From positions 1-22,833 of the forward strand of contig JAEWQC010000203.1 of assembly GCA_023399355.1 (NCBI GenBank): a stretch of 22,833 nt of DNA, given 5' to 3'. A program made the translations under genes and the position numbers. Below the pieces are notes generated by a model, which saw nothing but the letters and a program-made list of their open reading frames with translations, made no database searches and was not told the DNA's origin. Origin of the DNA: Bacillota bacterium. GTDB lineage: Bacteria; Bacillota; Clostridia; Acetivibrionales; DTU013. Below, piece by piece: positions 22,486 through 22,833 of this stretch; within the stretch, counting starts at the first letter, position 1, and each line of letters starts with the position of its first letter.

Positions 22486-22833
22486 ATGAACATTTTAGTA
22501 ATCGGTAATGGATTTGACATAGCACATGGACTTCCAACTACATATAAAGATTTCTTAAAGTTTGTAGAGCAGATCTGTAGAATAGAGGTTTTCCATGGAT
22601 ATGTTAATGAATTTGAGTCAAAAAATGAACAATTTAATGAATTAGATACTGGAGTAGCTAAATACATTGATACTGTAATAAGACATAATACGAAACCGCA
22701 TATGGCAGTAAAAGATATCTATAAGAATCAACAAAATTTTATTATTGATGAGATAATTCAACTTGCAAAAAAAAATTATTGGATAGAGTGGTTTCAAAAA
22801 TCGGAAACACTTATTGAAGATGGTTGGATAGAT
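22486..22833 (+). CDS. AbiH-like abortive infection protein, 3' partial
   Basis: The frame is open from the ATG at 22486 to the window edge (116 residues). It starts MNILVIGNGFDIAHGLPTTY and then KDFLKFVEQI, the N-terminal signature of the AbiH family (V-G-N-G-F-D-x-x-H-G-L-P-T-x-Y), known from the lactococcal abortive infection protein that limits phage growth. Further on comes NYWIEWFQKSETLIEDGWID, also typical. Full members are about 250-400 residues, so most of the C-terminus is outside the window. The start follows AAGGA. The base composition is AT-rich. A broken small membrane gene directly precedes it and may once have been a partner. Confidence 0.85.
   Translation, partial: MNILVIGNGFDIAHGLPTTYKDFLKFVEQICRIEVFHGYVNEFESKNEQFNELDTGVAKYIDTVIRHNTKPHMAVKDIYKNQQNFIIDEIIQLAKKNYWIEWFQKSETLIEDGWID

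Overview
The window reads as chromosomal DNA of a low-GC Gram-positive anaerobe of the class Clostridia. Supporting signs are strong AGGAGG-type ribosome binding sites, lipobox lipoproteins, a stalk-domain (copper amine oxidase N-terminal-like) surface protein, DUF3784, DUF6472-like and Amj families, and a GH11 xylanase. Genus cannot be fixed from this sequence. No rRNA, tRNA, CRISPR array, integrase or transposase was seen. Most genes lie on the minus strand.

Region by region: 1-683 holds the 3' part of an RmlD-like sugar-nucleotide reductase (+). 689-2953 (-) holds Amj lipid II flippase, a small Cys-rich protein and a U32-family protein. 3079-4945 holds a lipoprotein with a formylglycine-generating-enzyme-like domain and a single-domain, Bacillus-like GH11 xylanase bracketed by 32-bp inverted repeats. 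5532-6524 (+) is a secreted stalk-domain protein ending in a perfect 21-bp terminator hairpin. 6721-9678 (-) holds an epimerase, a frameshifted metallo-hydrolase, a SAM methyltransferase and a truncated P-loop kinase. 10286-12010 (-) holds a HAD phosphatase, a Cys-containing small protein and an HD-domain nucleotidase, behind a sigma-A promoter carrying a LexA-type operator. 12031-15001 (-) is a patchwork of small genes and gene remnants with two more LexA-type operators and repeated terminators. 15054-20717 (-) holds two lipoproteins, a zinc-ribbon membrane protein, a MerR/GyrI-like regulator, an APH-family kinase and DUF3784. 20789-22833 holds a decayed (perhaps nucleoside phosphorylase) gene, an ATC-hydrolase-family gene (+), and, at the right edge, AbiH preceded by a broken small membrane-protein gene.

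Two themes stand out. First, three promoters within 1.4 kb share TTTACA-N17-TATAAT with a CGAAC-N4-GTTC operator, suggesting a local SOS-type regulon that includes an uncharacterised 60-residue protein and, possibly, a phosphatase/nucleotidase operon. Second, 12.7-15.0 kb and 17.3-20.2 kb look like an old tandem duplication in which each copy lost different genes: one kept the small membrane protein and lost the APH kinase and MerR gene, the other kept APH and MerR and lost the membrane protein.
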